From contig JASAND010019857.1 in the NCBI GenBank assembly GCA_030248195.1, forward strand, positions 145,743 to 209,742: a stretch of 64,000 bases of DNA. The letters run 5' to 3'. Of the stretch, positions 1 through 12,800 are shown piece by piece (within the stretch, counting starts at the first letter, position 1; each line of letters opens with the position of its first letter). The notes under the pieces are model-generated. The model searched no databases and had not been told where the DNA came from. It worked only from the letters and a program-made list of their open reading frames with translations. A program made the translations under genes and the position numbers. The DNA is from Trissonchulus latispiculum (taxonomy: Eukaryota; Nematoda; Enoplea; Enoplida; Ironidae).

Positions 1-165
1 AGTTTTGGCACCAAAATATGCGAAGCCGGAAAATTTTTGAAAATTTTGACCAAAAATTCTCAAAAATTTGGCAATTTCTGGCACGTTAGGGTGAGTGGGG
101 GGGGAGGTCGAGTGGGGGGACCCAAAAGTGGGAGGGCGCCTCCACCCCCCCCCCACCCCCCTTAA
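1..165. repeat. G-run repeat family, truncated copy
   Basis: Sequence resembling the inner and right part of the element at 22704-23078: AAAATTTTGACnAAAAATTC, GGCAnTTTCTGG, then runs of G and C around the word CCCAAAAGTGGG. The left end is outside the window. It lies in the UTX intron before the first visible exon. No target duplication can be read. Confidence 0.5.
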
Positions 166-577
166 AAAACTCCAGGGGTTCGGTTTCACCTGAGGCTCAC
201 ATTCAGCTCGGGTTGCATGTGTTTCCGTATCATTGTCAATTCAGTTTCAGTAATGCCGATCTAGCACGTCTTATCGTGTTCACTTTTTTTGCGTCTAAAA
301 GCTGGTTTCTAATGATATTGTTTTAAAGGCTGAAAGAATGGGACGTTAGTGTAAGATTTTTGGAAAAAATTTCATAAACATATAGTTTATGGGAATTTAG
401 CCCCATCTAAGACGCCCATGTTGAATTTAAACCTGGGTGGGACTCCTGTTTTTCAAAATCCCGAGTATACGTACAATACGTACTTAATGTATGCAGATAG
501 ATATGTATATATGTATGTATTTTAGTCTGCTTCGTCATGTCTTATTGTTTCTTCGGTTTTTTTTCTATCTGTTCTAG
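166..577 (+). other. Intron sequence upstream of first visible UTX exon
   Basis: AT-rich sequence ending in a T-rich tract and the acceptor TCTGTTCTAG at 568-577. No coding similarity seen. The N-terminal exon(s) of UTX must lie to the left of the window. Confidence 0.6.
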
Positions 578-893
578 GCCATACGCAGTATCAGTAAGAG
601 TTTGCTGGACTGGAAACGCGCGGCAGATGGCGGGTCTGATCCTCCCCAGGGCTCCTCCCAGTCGTCACGTGATCTCTCCGCTGTTCTGCCCCCCGCCGGA
701 AAGGTGTCCACTGACCGGGCTAGGTCCACCCCTCCACCCCCAGGGACGACTGGAACTGCTGCTGGAGTCTCCATGGAAGTGGATGTCGTAAAGAGAGAGG
801 ACTCCACCAAAGAGCAGGGGGAGCCAGATCCATCGCTCCCGATGTATTTGCGGCTGGGACATTTGCATTTGCTCCTACATGACTTTAGAAAAG
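578..893 (+). CDS. KDM6A: UTX exon: Ser/Pro-rich segment then start of TPR 1
   Basis: Acceptor TTCTAG precedes 578 and donor GTATTA follows 893. The frame opens [18 protein letters not shown], runs through a Ser/Pro-rich stretch and ends in [17 protein letters not shown], the first helix pair of the TPR region. It leaves phase 1. Confidence 0.85.
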
Positions 894-3800
894 GTATTAT
901 CTACCTGAGGGGTCAGTTTCATAGCAATGTTCTTGAATTCTCGAGTCTTAGTACGTAGCTAAACTACGCTGGAAGTTTTCGAAATCCACAGGTCACGCTG
1001 AAAAAGTTGTCGAGTCTTTCGTCGAGTCAAGTTCTCTGGTCGATTTCTTGAAATGTTGATCAAGGAATTTGTGAAATTTTAAATCCATTAATTTTTCTAT
1101 CCTTCGACAATTTGCGTAAATTACCATAACATAGTCCGTAGATGCATTTACATTTAATTTTCAATACAGGAGAGGTTGCTGTAACTGAAAACAGACTACT
1201 CTCTAGAACTTGAGAAGGTTCTTTATGAAACTGGCCCCTGAAAACTGTGTTAATCTTCTGTCTTTTACGTGTCAAGATATATTCTTTTTTTCCAGAGGGA
1301 GCGGGGCTTTTGCATTGTTTTTCTGCAGCTGAGCTGAAATTATATATGTAACAGTTTCATTGCTAATTTGGCGTAGGCTTATTTGCAAAGTTTTCTCAAC
1401 ATTGCTTAGATTTTACTTTTGCTTGAAATACATAAATCAGTTAATGTGAAAATAAAGGTTGGTCTATTTTCTGCTCAAATTTGAATCCCCTAGGGTGAAA
1501 CCCAAAATAGCAGACCTCCCCGACTACAATACCCCTAGGACAGTTAGAGTGAAAAAAACTATCAGTTATTAAGTTCTGAGCTGTAAGATTTTGGCTGACT
1601 CTGGTATGTCCAACGTTTTGATATCTATTTATCTTTATTTTTACTTTATTTTAGTTTATTTTTTCAGCTTTATCGGCTTATCAGATTTACTACCGAGCCC
1701 GAAAGGATAACTGGAAGGTTGGTGGAACAGGGATTTTGGTTACATACAATGTTTGAAGTTAAATAATGGCTGTATGTACATTCCTCAATTCTAGTGTTAA
1801 TTTTATCCGGTTTTCGTTCAGACTAATACCTTTTCAACTATAGACGTAGTGACCATCATTTTTCTGGTTCTTTGTTGTCTTAGTTGCTAACATTGTGTTT
1901 TACTTACAGCGATTGTTTTTGTTATTTTTCTAGGACAGTTCGCTGCTTTTTGGCCTGGCCCTTGTCTATTATCATTTCAATTCATTTACATGGTAAGTTC
2001 TTCATATACGTTCTTAATGTACTAATTCATTTTTTCTATCCCGACGAAATTTCTCGACAATTCAAACGTGGGTATTGGAACCTCTTTTGACAAGCGGATA
2101 GAATAGGCAAACACGCTTCTCTGTGCACATTCTTGTAGCTTTGATTAAAAGCATATTATGGAAAGGGGCGTATCCAGGTATTTATTTGGAGCCAAAAAGA
2201 AAATTTAGCTATACGTTTTTTTCTAAATCTGACCGTTTTCTGAAAACTCCCTGTCCGGACCGCCGATCCTCCCCTTTGGATAGGACGTCCCTGTTCAAAA
2301 TACTGGATACGCCCCTGATGTATTGGAATATCATTTTGACACAATATTATCAGCGCAGTATGTTTCGGCTACTCATCCACCCGAGATTTCGACCTTAATG
2401 TTTCGAGCATATTGCATGCCTATAATACAGTTAAGAAGTGTAAATACTGTTCATAGTACACTGTCAGCATATTGCATACCTATTTCAGACACTCTGTGTT
2501 TACTGTGTTGCAGGTCTGCCAAGCTCTTTCAGCAGGTCCTCTACGTAGTGCCGTCCTTTCCGCGTTCCTCCGAAGTGCATCTACGCCTTGGCCTTATTGC
2601 CAAATATCACAGGGACTGGACCTCTGCCTATAAGGTTTGCACTTGCACCACCACTATGTCACAGGTTATGACCGATTGCGCCAAATCTATAGTCTAGACT
2701 GATTTCTTGTTAAGCCGGGGCATACTTGGCGGCGCCCCCCCCCTAAATTCACATGCAGACAGTTTTTTAAAAAAACTTGCACGTTTGTTCAGAATAAAGA
2801 AAACATTGCCACTGAATCAGAGACATTGCTGACATTACTGCTTGATAAAACAGTATTGGGTCAGATTTTCAAAAGTTCTTTGGGCCAGTTAATGCGGTCG
2901 GCGGACTATCTAATGAAAATTAACCGCCACAGACTCTAAAGGTAGGTCAATAGTTTGGCATTAGATGTGGGAAAATGTGAGTATTTAGCCGTGTATGTTT
3001 TCGATTTGGGCCGAAAAATACAGTAGTTTTTCAAAATTGTTCTGACATCTGAGCCCGTGCTCGGGAACTTTGGGCATGGGAAGAAACTAGACCCCACCCC
3101 ACACATGCTGAGCCATATCCGGGATCTCCAGGGCAGTCCTATAAAAAGTTATTCGGAAAGTTGCCAAATGGTGTTTTTTTCGAACCTTTACTATATTTTT
3201 GTCGTGTGAAAGTACCTTCCAGTTGGCAGCAGCTGGATTTCTGGTGTGTGCTATATTTCTTACGAAATTAATTATTACCTCTTCTTGGATGCTACGTATA
3301 CGTATACATAATAATATGTTTTTGTTTACTGAATCTCATATTTTGCTAAATGATGCTAAAGTGTTGATCTTTCTAGCGTTGTTGAATTTTGATTTTATTG
3401 TGGATAACCAATTGTAATTTATGATTTGTAGCACCTCAATTTGGCATTGTTTGGAAACAGTCCAACTACTCTCACCAAAGATGAAAGTACGCAGACGAGT
3501 CTTTTTAGTTTTTCTACTTTGACTTTCTTTTCTGTCGGTATAGTTTTCAATTTACGCTGATTCTTTTTCTGAAAATGAGAGCAAAATAAGCTGATCCATT
3601 TACGCTATGTTTTGCTCGTATACAATGTAGGGATTTTTTCGGCAGAGTTTTTCCTGTTGTACTTTTATTTTATTTTAATGTCTGTTGTTCAGCTGTTTTT
3701 GTTGTGTTTCAGTCAAATTTCATATTGCTCACTGTTACGATGTTCAGGTACGTCTGTGCTCGGGTATATACGATAGAATTGTTTTCGATTGGTCTGACAT

Positions 3801-6800
3801 GTTTGCGCCTTTTGAAAGCTAACTTGTTGGCAGTCTGTGCCGGTTCGCAACAGGGGTTTAGGGACAGCGAAAAGAATCGGATACTATAGGCGGCTGGCAT
3901 TTTTTTAGGAATTTGAGAGTGGGGGGGGGAAGTGGGTGGGGTGCGAGTCCAAGGTAAAAAATTTTTTCCAAAATTTTTAGCGGAAAAGTTAGCACTTTTT
4001 TGGTAAAAACACAAAAAATCGCTGTTGTAAGCTTAAAATTAGCTTATAAGTCCATGAATTAGCTAAAAACACAGAAAAGTTTTGCAAATTTGTCCTCAAA
4101 AACTTAATTTTTCTACACTTTTGGGCGATCCCCAAAAAAGTGGGGGGGGGACTTGCCGAAAAGTGGGGCCCCCAAACCCCCCCCCCCCACTAAAAAAATG
4201 TCAGGGCGGTGACAGCAGACGAGTATATAATTATTGCCCCGGTGACGGACTCTTCATTTGATAAGTTATAACTCTTTCTAAAAGTGCCTTCGTGGTCGTG
4301 AATGCGCATGAACGCGCTTCTTGCAACGCCAATATAACTTTGCTTCCAATTGTAACATGGCAGTGTAGCGCTTCGACGCGCGTCTACGAAAGTCAACTGA
4401 CGACTGGAACTCTGCAATCAGCATAAGGCTTCGGCCTTTAGTGACTGCAGGCAGGCGTTTTTCATTATTTCTTTATGACACATTAAGGGTGCCTTCATAG
4501 TCGCATCAAATGTAGCATCTCTCCCTGGGCGGCCTTGCTACCACTGGAAGCGTTGACACACGTTCAAAATATAAACTTTATTATACGCATGTCGACGCGC
4601 GTACAACTGAGCGTTCGCGACTAGGAAAACACCTTTAGTCCGAACAGGAGAGAGTCAATGTCTTTTATTGTGTGTATCTTTTCTAGGCCCAATTTGAAAC
4701 TGCCAAGGAACGCTATGAGGAAATTTTGAACTCTGGCAATCACCTCACTAACAGTACTAAGGCTGTGCTCTATAGACAGTTAGGTATGTAGTATACGTAG
4801 TGTGCTGTACATTTTACCGTACGTATATTCGTATTGTACTAACTTGTATGCTACAGTCTTGAATAGTTTTCTACTTATTAATGCTTTGTGATGAATCTTA
4901 AACTAACGGAAAAAACAAAATTGGTAATTTTTTCGTTGCGTTTTTTCCTGTTTCAGGCTGGCTGTATCATCGGGCGGAGGGTTTCGGTGAAAAGTTGCAA
5001 CGACAGAACATTGCAGTTCAGTACCTGCGACGTTCGCTGGAGTTTGACTATAACTCTGGACAGACTTGGTACTATCTGGGACGGTAAGGCAAAATTTTAA
5101 AGATTGGGTTAATCACAAAAATATTTGCGAATGTGGGGTAGGGCGCAACCAAAGGGTGTTTCTGATTTTGGAGTATAGTTTAGATTTGGTAGTTGATTTC
5201 TGATGTACCTGGAACCTGGGGAGGTGGGACCACTAGCGTAGCCAGAAATAAATTTCTGAGGGGGGGCAATCCAAAGATGGTCTGAAATTTCTACCGCAAC
5301 TGAACCGTTGGTGGAAAATTTCAAGCAAAATCTAGCGTGTTTTGAGATATTTGAGTGCAAAAGTAGCGCCCCAGGCGAAAATTTTTTCGAAATATTTATT
5401 CACGCTGCTGCTACTCATAAAAAAGTTTCTTTTGTCTTCGATTTCGGAGAGGCAAGCCCCCCCCCCCCTGGCTACGCGCCTGGGCGGGACCATGTAAAAT
5501 TATATCCGCAATGAACGAAGAATTTTTTGAAAATTTTGTGCCTAATGCTGCAAGTTCTGAGGGTTTTTAAGTTAACACTTTCCGAAAAAATGCGTGATCA
5601 TCCATAAAGACAAGTACCGAAGTACAGTAGTGTAGATACGTATTGCCCCTACATTTTACGCATTGTGAGGCTTGGAGTGTTTTGGCTCGAAACATTAGTC
5701 AGAAGTTTAGTTACATCCCTAGTTTTTATTAATAGAATTGTCTTGTTTTTGTATTTCTTTCCAGTTGTTTTGCGAGTATTCCGGGCCGGGCTCACGACGC
5801 GTTTGTGGCCTATCGACATTCCATTGACAAATCCGAGTCCAGTGCCGACACCTGGTGTTCCATTGGGTCTGTTTTGTTTTTTCAATCATATCCTTTCCTG
5901 TGATCGTTATTTTTACCCGTTTATTTAATGTTGTAGATGTTTAATAGAAACCTTTAGCCCCCACCTCACAGAGCTAGTGTTTAAAGTGTCCCCCTTCATA
6001 TACCCAGTTGGACAGTATTTGTGCTCAACGAATTGGGCTTAGCCAATCTAATTTGCATAATTATGCAAGCTACAGGAACTAAGTTTCAACTTTTATAAAA
6101 TTTCTGTCTTCCCCACCCCCCAAGAAAATATGTACAATACGGTTTGTCTATGGTTGTATGTTGCTGTCTGTTGCAGTGTGCTCTATCAGCAGCAGAATCA
6201 GCCAATGGACGCCCTCCAGGCCTACATCTGTGCCGTCCAGCTGGAGCCGGCCCACGCCGCCGCCTGGATCGATCTGGGCCTCCTCTATGAGAACTCCGCC
6301 CAGCCCAAGGATGCCCTCCAGTGCTATGTCAGTGCTTCCAAGGCTAACAAAGGTACTACTACACCATAGGCGTTACATACATGCATACCATAGTGGCTCT
6401 TTCCTGTTTCTGACAAAGACTTTCATCTTGGTGACTGCAGGGCAGGCGTTTTTCATTATTCCTCTATGATTAATGTCTTGTATGCTTCGTGGATTCGCCT
6501 GCTGGCCCGAGTTTACCTCATTTTCTTGATGTAAATGTTAGAAGTATTGTTGAGGGGAATCCATTTTCTAATAATGTTTCTAATAAAATTCCACACAATT
6601 TCAGTCAAACTATGAGTAATCTAAACTCGCCAAGAATGCATTAACTAAATAGCGAGTGCTCAAAAATTCAGTTGATGCGCCAGTATAGACAATTTTATAT
6701 TATTGAAGATTTCATTTATTTTGTTTGTTTGTTTTGCAGACCAGTCTGTGTCAGAAGCCCTGCGAACGCGCATTCACATCATTGAGTCGCGTCTGCTTAC

Positions 6801-9800
6801 CTGTTCCTCATCTGTGCTGGATGCTCCAGCCAATAGAGCACGGTATAATTAACTATTTACTGATTAGTTAACGTTAATTAGGTACTTTAATCCATAGGCG
6901 TAGATAAGGGGAGGGCTCCCGGGCGGGCGCCCTCCCCGAACCCATTGTGCCCCCCTGGAAATTTGTTCAAGGTAAAATTTTACTGACTAGTGACTTTACA
7001 CTGACAAACACATACGTAGTATTTATAAATGGAAATCCTTTTTCCGAGGTTTTGCCGCAAAAACGTCTATCACAGCAGATATAGCTGCACGCTGCCCGCT
7101 CACCGAAAGTAGTCTGGTTCGAGCTTGAAAACTTTAAAAATTTTAATTTTTTAATTTTTCAGTTTCTAGTTTGGATTGTGTCTACTTATAATGGTAAAAA
7201 AATCGAAAACTATTAAAAATTGAAAAACTCTTCATAACCACTTTTCGTCAAATACGGAATTTTGGTCAAAATAAAAATTTTTTCATACACGATTAAAAGT
7301 TTGATCAGCATGATTAGGAACACTAGTAAGGTCATCAAGCGCTATTTCAGGACATTGGGATTATTTGCTATAAAGTTAGCCTTTGAAATACGGTAAACGA
7401 TACTACCACCTTAAGAAATTCTCGAAATTTTAGCAAAAATTTCAAAATTTTAAAAATATTTTTTAAAAAGTTTGGCTAAAATATTCTTAAAGCCAAGGTT
7501 GTAGTTTGGCTTTATGATAGAAATTTACAGGGCAGCGAGAAATTGCTACAAAAATTGAAATTTTAAGTGTAAAATCAAAAATTTTTCAAATTTAAGTTTT
7601 GAATAGGAGGATAAGATATCCGTTAACGCAAAATAGGCGGATATCCGGATGTGAAAAAATATCCGGTGCCCATCACTAAAAGTCATATACATTCAGTGGC
7701 GTAGATAAGGGGAGGGCGCCCCCCGAAGCACCTTTGCCCCCCTGGAAATTTTGCCAGTGGAAAAATTTTTAAGCTCGCACACAGCGCGAGCTTAACATAT
7801 TGCATTAGTTTTTTTGCTGGAAAATAGTGAAATATAGGTTTCAACCATTCAAATTTTTCAAAAAAAATTCGCTCGCTCTGAGCCAAATAGAAGACGATTT
7901 TACTGGAAAAATGTAATACAGTAATACTGTAAATGTAATATTGTTGCTGGAAAAATAGGTTTAAAACGTAATATTTCTAAACATTTTCTACTTGGGGCAG
8001 CGCTCCTAGTAGCTGCGTTCTTACTCATATTGCTAACTACTATGACAACTTGATATTGATTATTTCATTTTCCTCAAATAAATGTTTCTGTCTTTAGTCT
8101 TGCAGATGTGGCACTTAATAAAGAAAGTGCTCAAAAGTATTCCTCAGGGAGTCTAAATATTAAAAATTCTGCAACTGCCGGGGGGCTCCGCCCCCAGACC
8201 CCCGCGGGTCCTATTTCTTCGCGACATTTGGTTTCTCCACAACGCTTCCATGCGTACAATGCTAGCTTTCATATTATTTGCGGATCTGAAATAAAACAGC
8301 AAGAAATTGCCTTGAAACATTGCTTTCATGTCCAAAATGTCAAAAATTCTCAACTTCTGGGGATTCAAAAGCAATTCTGTTCAAAAAATTTAGAAAGTTA
8401 AAAATTTTCAACTTTGATATTAAAGAATTATTATGTAGGGGCGCGATAGCGCCCCTACATAATATGGGTATAAAGGCGTCTGCGCGGCCCCCTGGAGACC
8501 GTCTTGGCCTGGTGCCAGCTAATTAGACGTCCGGCGGTGGTAAAAAGGTTACCATCGTAAACAACTCGAGTAGTACTACAAGTACCACCATACTTTTGGT
8601 TCGAATTCGAAACTTCGAATTTTTGCACTAGGCGATAGTTACCGTGCGTTTGTTTTTTTTCTCGGTGAATAACGCTTATTGGAAATGCATTTTACGGCTA
8701 AGTGTTGGAACGATGTGGGCATTTTGGCACCATACTACTATTATATGTTGGTAGACAGGATCCCCCATGCTACCTTTTTTTGGTCATTTTGGCACCTGGC
8801 CAATTTTGGCTCTGTGCCAAGGTCCCAAAGTCGGACTTTCGCTATTTTTCGCAAATTTTGGTCACACTTTTCTAGAACTGGGCAGAAGCTGGAGAGGTCT
8901 AGTATCTTTTGTTGAAAATTACCAGTAGGGGTGCATAAAGTAACGAGGGGGATTTTTTAATTTTGCTCCCTAGCTTTCAGGAGATGGGCCCAAACTTTGC
9001 ATTTTTTGGCCTGTTTTGGCGAAAAGTTTCTAAGTCCCACTTTTACTAGAAATGGCCTAAATGTCACTAAAAATGGTGTTTTTCGGCCTTGGGGTGGTAC
9101 CCATATACAGTAAATCGGGGTCGCTGAAAACGATGAGCATACTGCCGATACCGCCCGAAGTGACCACTGGTCAGCATGGCTCCCGTGGTTCCTCGCCCAG
9201 GGTCAAAGTTGGGAAAACTCACTCTAAACAGCGTTTTTCGGCGTTTTGATCGGGGGCATATATAGTAAATCGACTACGCTCGTTTCAATGGGCATATCGC
9301 CGAAACCGACGGAAGTGACCACTGGTCACTACAGCCTATGGGGCCTATTGACCACTGGTCAAACGGCCTAAAACTGCGTTTTTCGGCGTTTTGGTCGGGG
9401 GCTTATATGGTAAATCGACTACACTCGTTTCAATGTGCATATCGCCGAAACCGACGGAAGTGACCACTGGTCACTATGGTCTAGGTGGCCTATTGACCAG
9501 TGGTCAAACCCCCTAAAACAGCGTTTTTCGGCGTTTTGGTCGGGGGCATATATGGTAAATCGACTACGCTCGTTTCAATGGGCATATCGCCGAAACCGAC
9601 GGAAGTGACCGCTGGTCACTACAGCCTAGGAGTCCTATTGACCACTGGTCAAACGGCCTAAAACTGCGTTTTTCGGCGTCTTGGTCGGGGGCACATATAG
9701 TAAATCGACTACGCTCGTTTCAGTGGGCATATCGCCGAAACCGACGGAAGTGACCACTGGTCACTATGGTCTAGGTGGCCTATTGACCAGTGGTCAAACC

Positions 9801-12800
9801 CCCTAAAACAGCGTTTTTCGGCGTTTTGGTCGGGGGCATATATAGTAAATCGACTACGCTCGTTTCAATGGGCATATTGCCGAAATTGAGGGAAGTGACC
9901 TGTGGTCACTACGGTCTATGGGGCCTATTGACCAGTAGTCAAACCCCTTAAAACAGCGTTTTGCGGCGTTTTGGTTGGTGACATATATAGTAAATCCACT
10001 ACGCTCGTTTCAATGGGCATATTGCCGAAATCGATGGAGTGACCAGTGGTCACTACGGTCTATGGGGCCTATTGACCAGTGGTCAAACCCCTTAAAACAG
10101 CGTTTTTCGGCGTTTTGGTCGGGGGCATATATAGTAAATCGACTACGCTCGTTTCAATGGGCATATTGCCGAAATTGAGGGAAGTGACCTGTGGTCACTA
10201 CGGTCTATGGGGCCTATTGACCAGTGGTCAAACCCCTTAAAACAGCGTTTTGCGGCGTTTTGGTTGGTGACATATATAGTAAATCCACTACGCTCGTTTC
10301 AATGGGCATATTGCCGAAATCGATGGAGTGACCAGTGGTCACTACGGTCTATGGGGCCTATTGACCAGTGGTCAAACCCCTTAAAACAGCGTTTTTCGGC
10401 GTTTTGGTCGGGGGCATATATAGTAAATCGACTACGCTCGTTTCAATGGGCATATTGCCGAAATTGAGGGAAGTGACCTGTGGTCACTACGGTCTATGGG
10501 GCCTATTGACCAGTGGTCAAACCCCTTAAAACAGCGTTTTTCGGAGTTTTGTTGGGGGCATATAGTCAGAGGGGGGAAAAAACAACGATTTTCGAAATAA
10601 GGTTATTACTCGCTACAGACTGTAGCTAGCCAGACGCTTTATATACCAGCATGTAGGGCTTGGCCTGTACTTTCTATACCACCAGTAAAATCAGCATTCG
10701 GTTGTACTTCTAGTAGTCTAGCCTCAATATAGACCATCTTTTTTTTCCCCCACAAGTGGGGGAAAAAAAAGATGGGGGTGGGGAAAAAAAAGATGGCACC
10801 AAATTTCGTTCCTTTACCACCATAGCAGGAGATAAATGGCATTTAAAGGCATAAAACGCAATATCTACTTCTAAAAACTCGTTGCCGGCAGCCAGGCTTA
10901 GTATTATCCATCGTAAATGCCAAACTTAGTAATGAGCCAACATTGCTAGGAAATTAAGATTTTTGGTCTACAAAATCTTATTTTTTCCGGTAATTTATAA
11001 TTTAATCGCCTTTTGTGTTAACTTGCAATGATAAAATACACCATTTTGCAATATTAACCCGCAAGAAATTGAGTGTTTTATTTATGATGGGTGGCAAAAT
11101 CGCACAAAAGTGTTCAGGGGTCATCCATTTCGGGTGGAGTCTTTTGCATATCCACACTTGTGAAACTCTCTGGAATGTCCACAGTTCATATCACAAAAAT
11201 ATTGTTTATGGACCCTAATTTTCTTGTTATCTGCATGATTTACCCCCCTGGGAATATTTGCCAGCATTCCTCCACAGGGGCAGGTCATATGGCTCTTTTC
11301 GACAGCGGAAGGTCAATTGGGGGGGTATATATAGCAGTTCAAATGAGTAAACAATTAGTCGTTATTTTTGCTTAAATCAAAAAAACGAAACTGCCGGCAA
11401 AAAAGCACACCGTTGTTTTTTTCCCCCCTCTGGTGCAAAAAGTGTGGGGGAAAAAAAAGATGGTCACTATTTCTCAACCGTGTGACCTAGCGAAAATCCG
11501 ACTAGCCCACGTTATAGAGCACATCCACAAACCCCTTCATGCACAAAATGACTCCTGTAACTATTACCAGTAAGTTGGCATAATCTTAGAAAATTTGAAA
11601 AATCCTTAGGTTTTTGGACAACTTTTGGGTGTCAACTTCGGACCCATGCCACACGAAGGCTCAATCGACAGGAACGGTTATTTGTATTATGATCTTAAAG
11701 TACAAGACTTGAACTTTCATTTGCACTAGATTTTGTATCTCTATCTTATACCAGTCGAGCAGGGTGAGCCGTTGTTTTTTTCCCCCACTTTGCCGGTGAT
11801 GCTTTTTTCCCCCCTCTGACTATATATTGTAAATCGAATACGCTCGTTTAACATGGCACTGTTCAAGCTCCTTGTATCCATTACCGCATTGCTGGAAAGG
11901 GATCCTTTAAAATGACAGAAGGACAAGAAATAAAAATGCACCTCTGGAGCATGAAAAAGTAATATGGGTGATGGTTAGGTTGGAAAATCAAGAGAGGACT
12001 AGTCTTTAAAATGCTTAATATGGGGCTAGGTTAAAAAATAGAAGAGGACTAGGTTGTGAGCGAATTAATATGGGCACAGCTTCGCCGAACAACACATATT
12101 CGCGGGATTTCACGTTTCGTCTTAGCTTAGAGCTATCAATGTCAGTCAATAAAAAATTTAAGCAGTTGAATACTCATCGAATATAGCTGTTTGCATGTGC
12201 TGTTAGGCTAGCTGCTAGGAATATATATATATACGTAAATTATTATCATTTTGTTGTGTTGAACTACCGCAGGCTCTACTACTAGGAGAGGTCTAAGGAT
12301 ATGATGCTAAAGCTATTGGTCCAAGTCAGGAGGAAATAGAAGATCGTGGGAGAGTCCTAAATTATTCTTGAATATAAATTTATATAAGCTATAAACTAAA
12401 CGTAGCGTGAATGGATATGCATACTGATATACATTTATAAACCGCGAATATGGGTTGTTCGGCGAAGCTGTGCCCATATTAATTCGCTCACAACCTAGTC
12501 CTCTTCTATTTTTTAACCTAGCCCCATATTAAGCATTTTAAAGACTAGTCCTCTCTTGATTTTCCAACCTAACCATCACCCATATTACTTTTTCATGCTC
12601 CAGAGGAGCATTTTTATTCCTTGTATAAAGTTTCTCTAGCAGTTTTTGGTGAAAATCAGAAAAATGTCAGCTTTAATAATTAAGCCATTTTTGGTGAAAA
12701 TCTGAAAAACTAAATTTTACTGTTAGAAATATTATTGTGGGTCGAGGTAAAAATTGCTAAATTTCGGGGAGGGGTCGGGCCCTGGACCCCCCCCCCGACT

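Larger units (their letters stand above)
8431..12624. mobile_element. Composite repeat copy 1: hairpin, shared block, ~145-bp array, TIR insertion, foldback
   Basis: In order: terminal hairpin 8431-8462; ~770 bp almost identical to 18463-18580 plus 19227-19870; tandem array 9228-10558; a TIR element splitting the array (10563-11822); and a foldback 11923-12624. Copy 2 at 18431-22124 has the same order with different internal insertions. Both precede the foldback with the word GACAGAAGG. No protein-coding capacity was seen, so it would be non-autonomous. Confidence 0.7.

Noticed and set aside
9975..10467. Open frames within the ~145-bp array
   Set aside because: Repeated peptides only mirror the tandem DNA units; unit length is not a multiple of three and frames shift between units.
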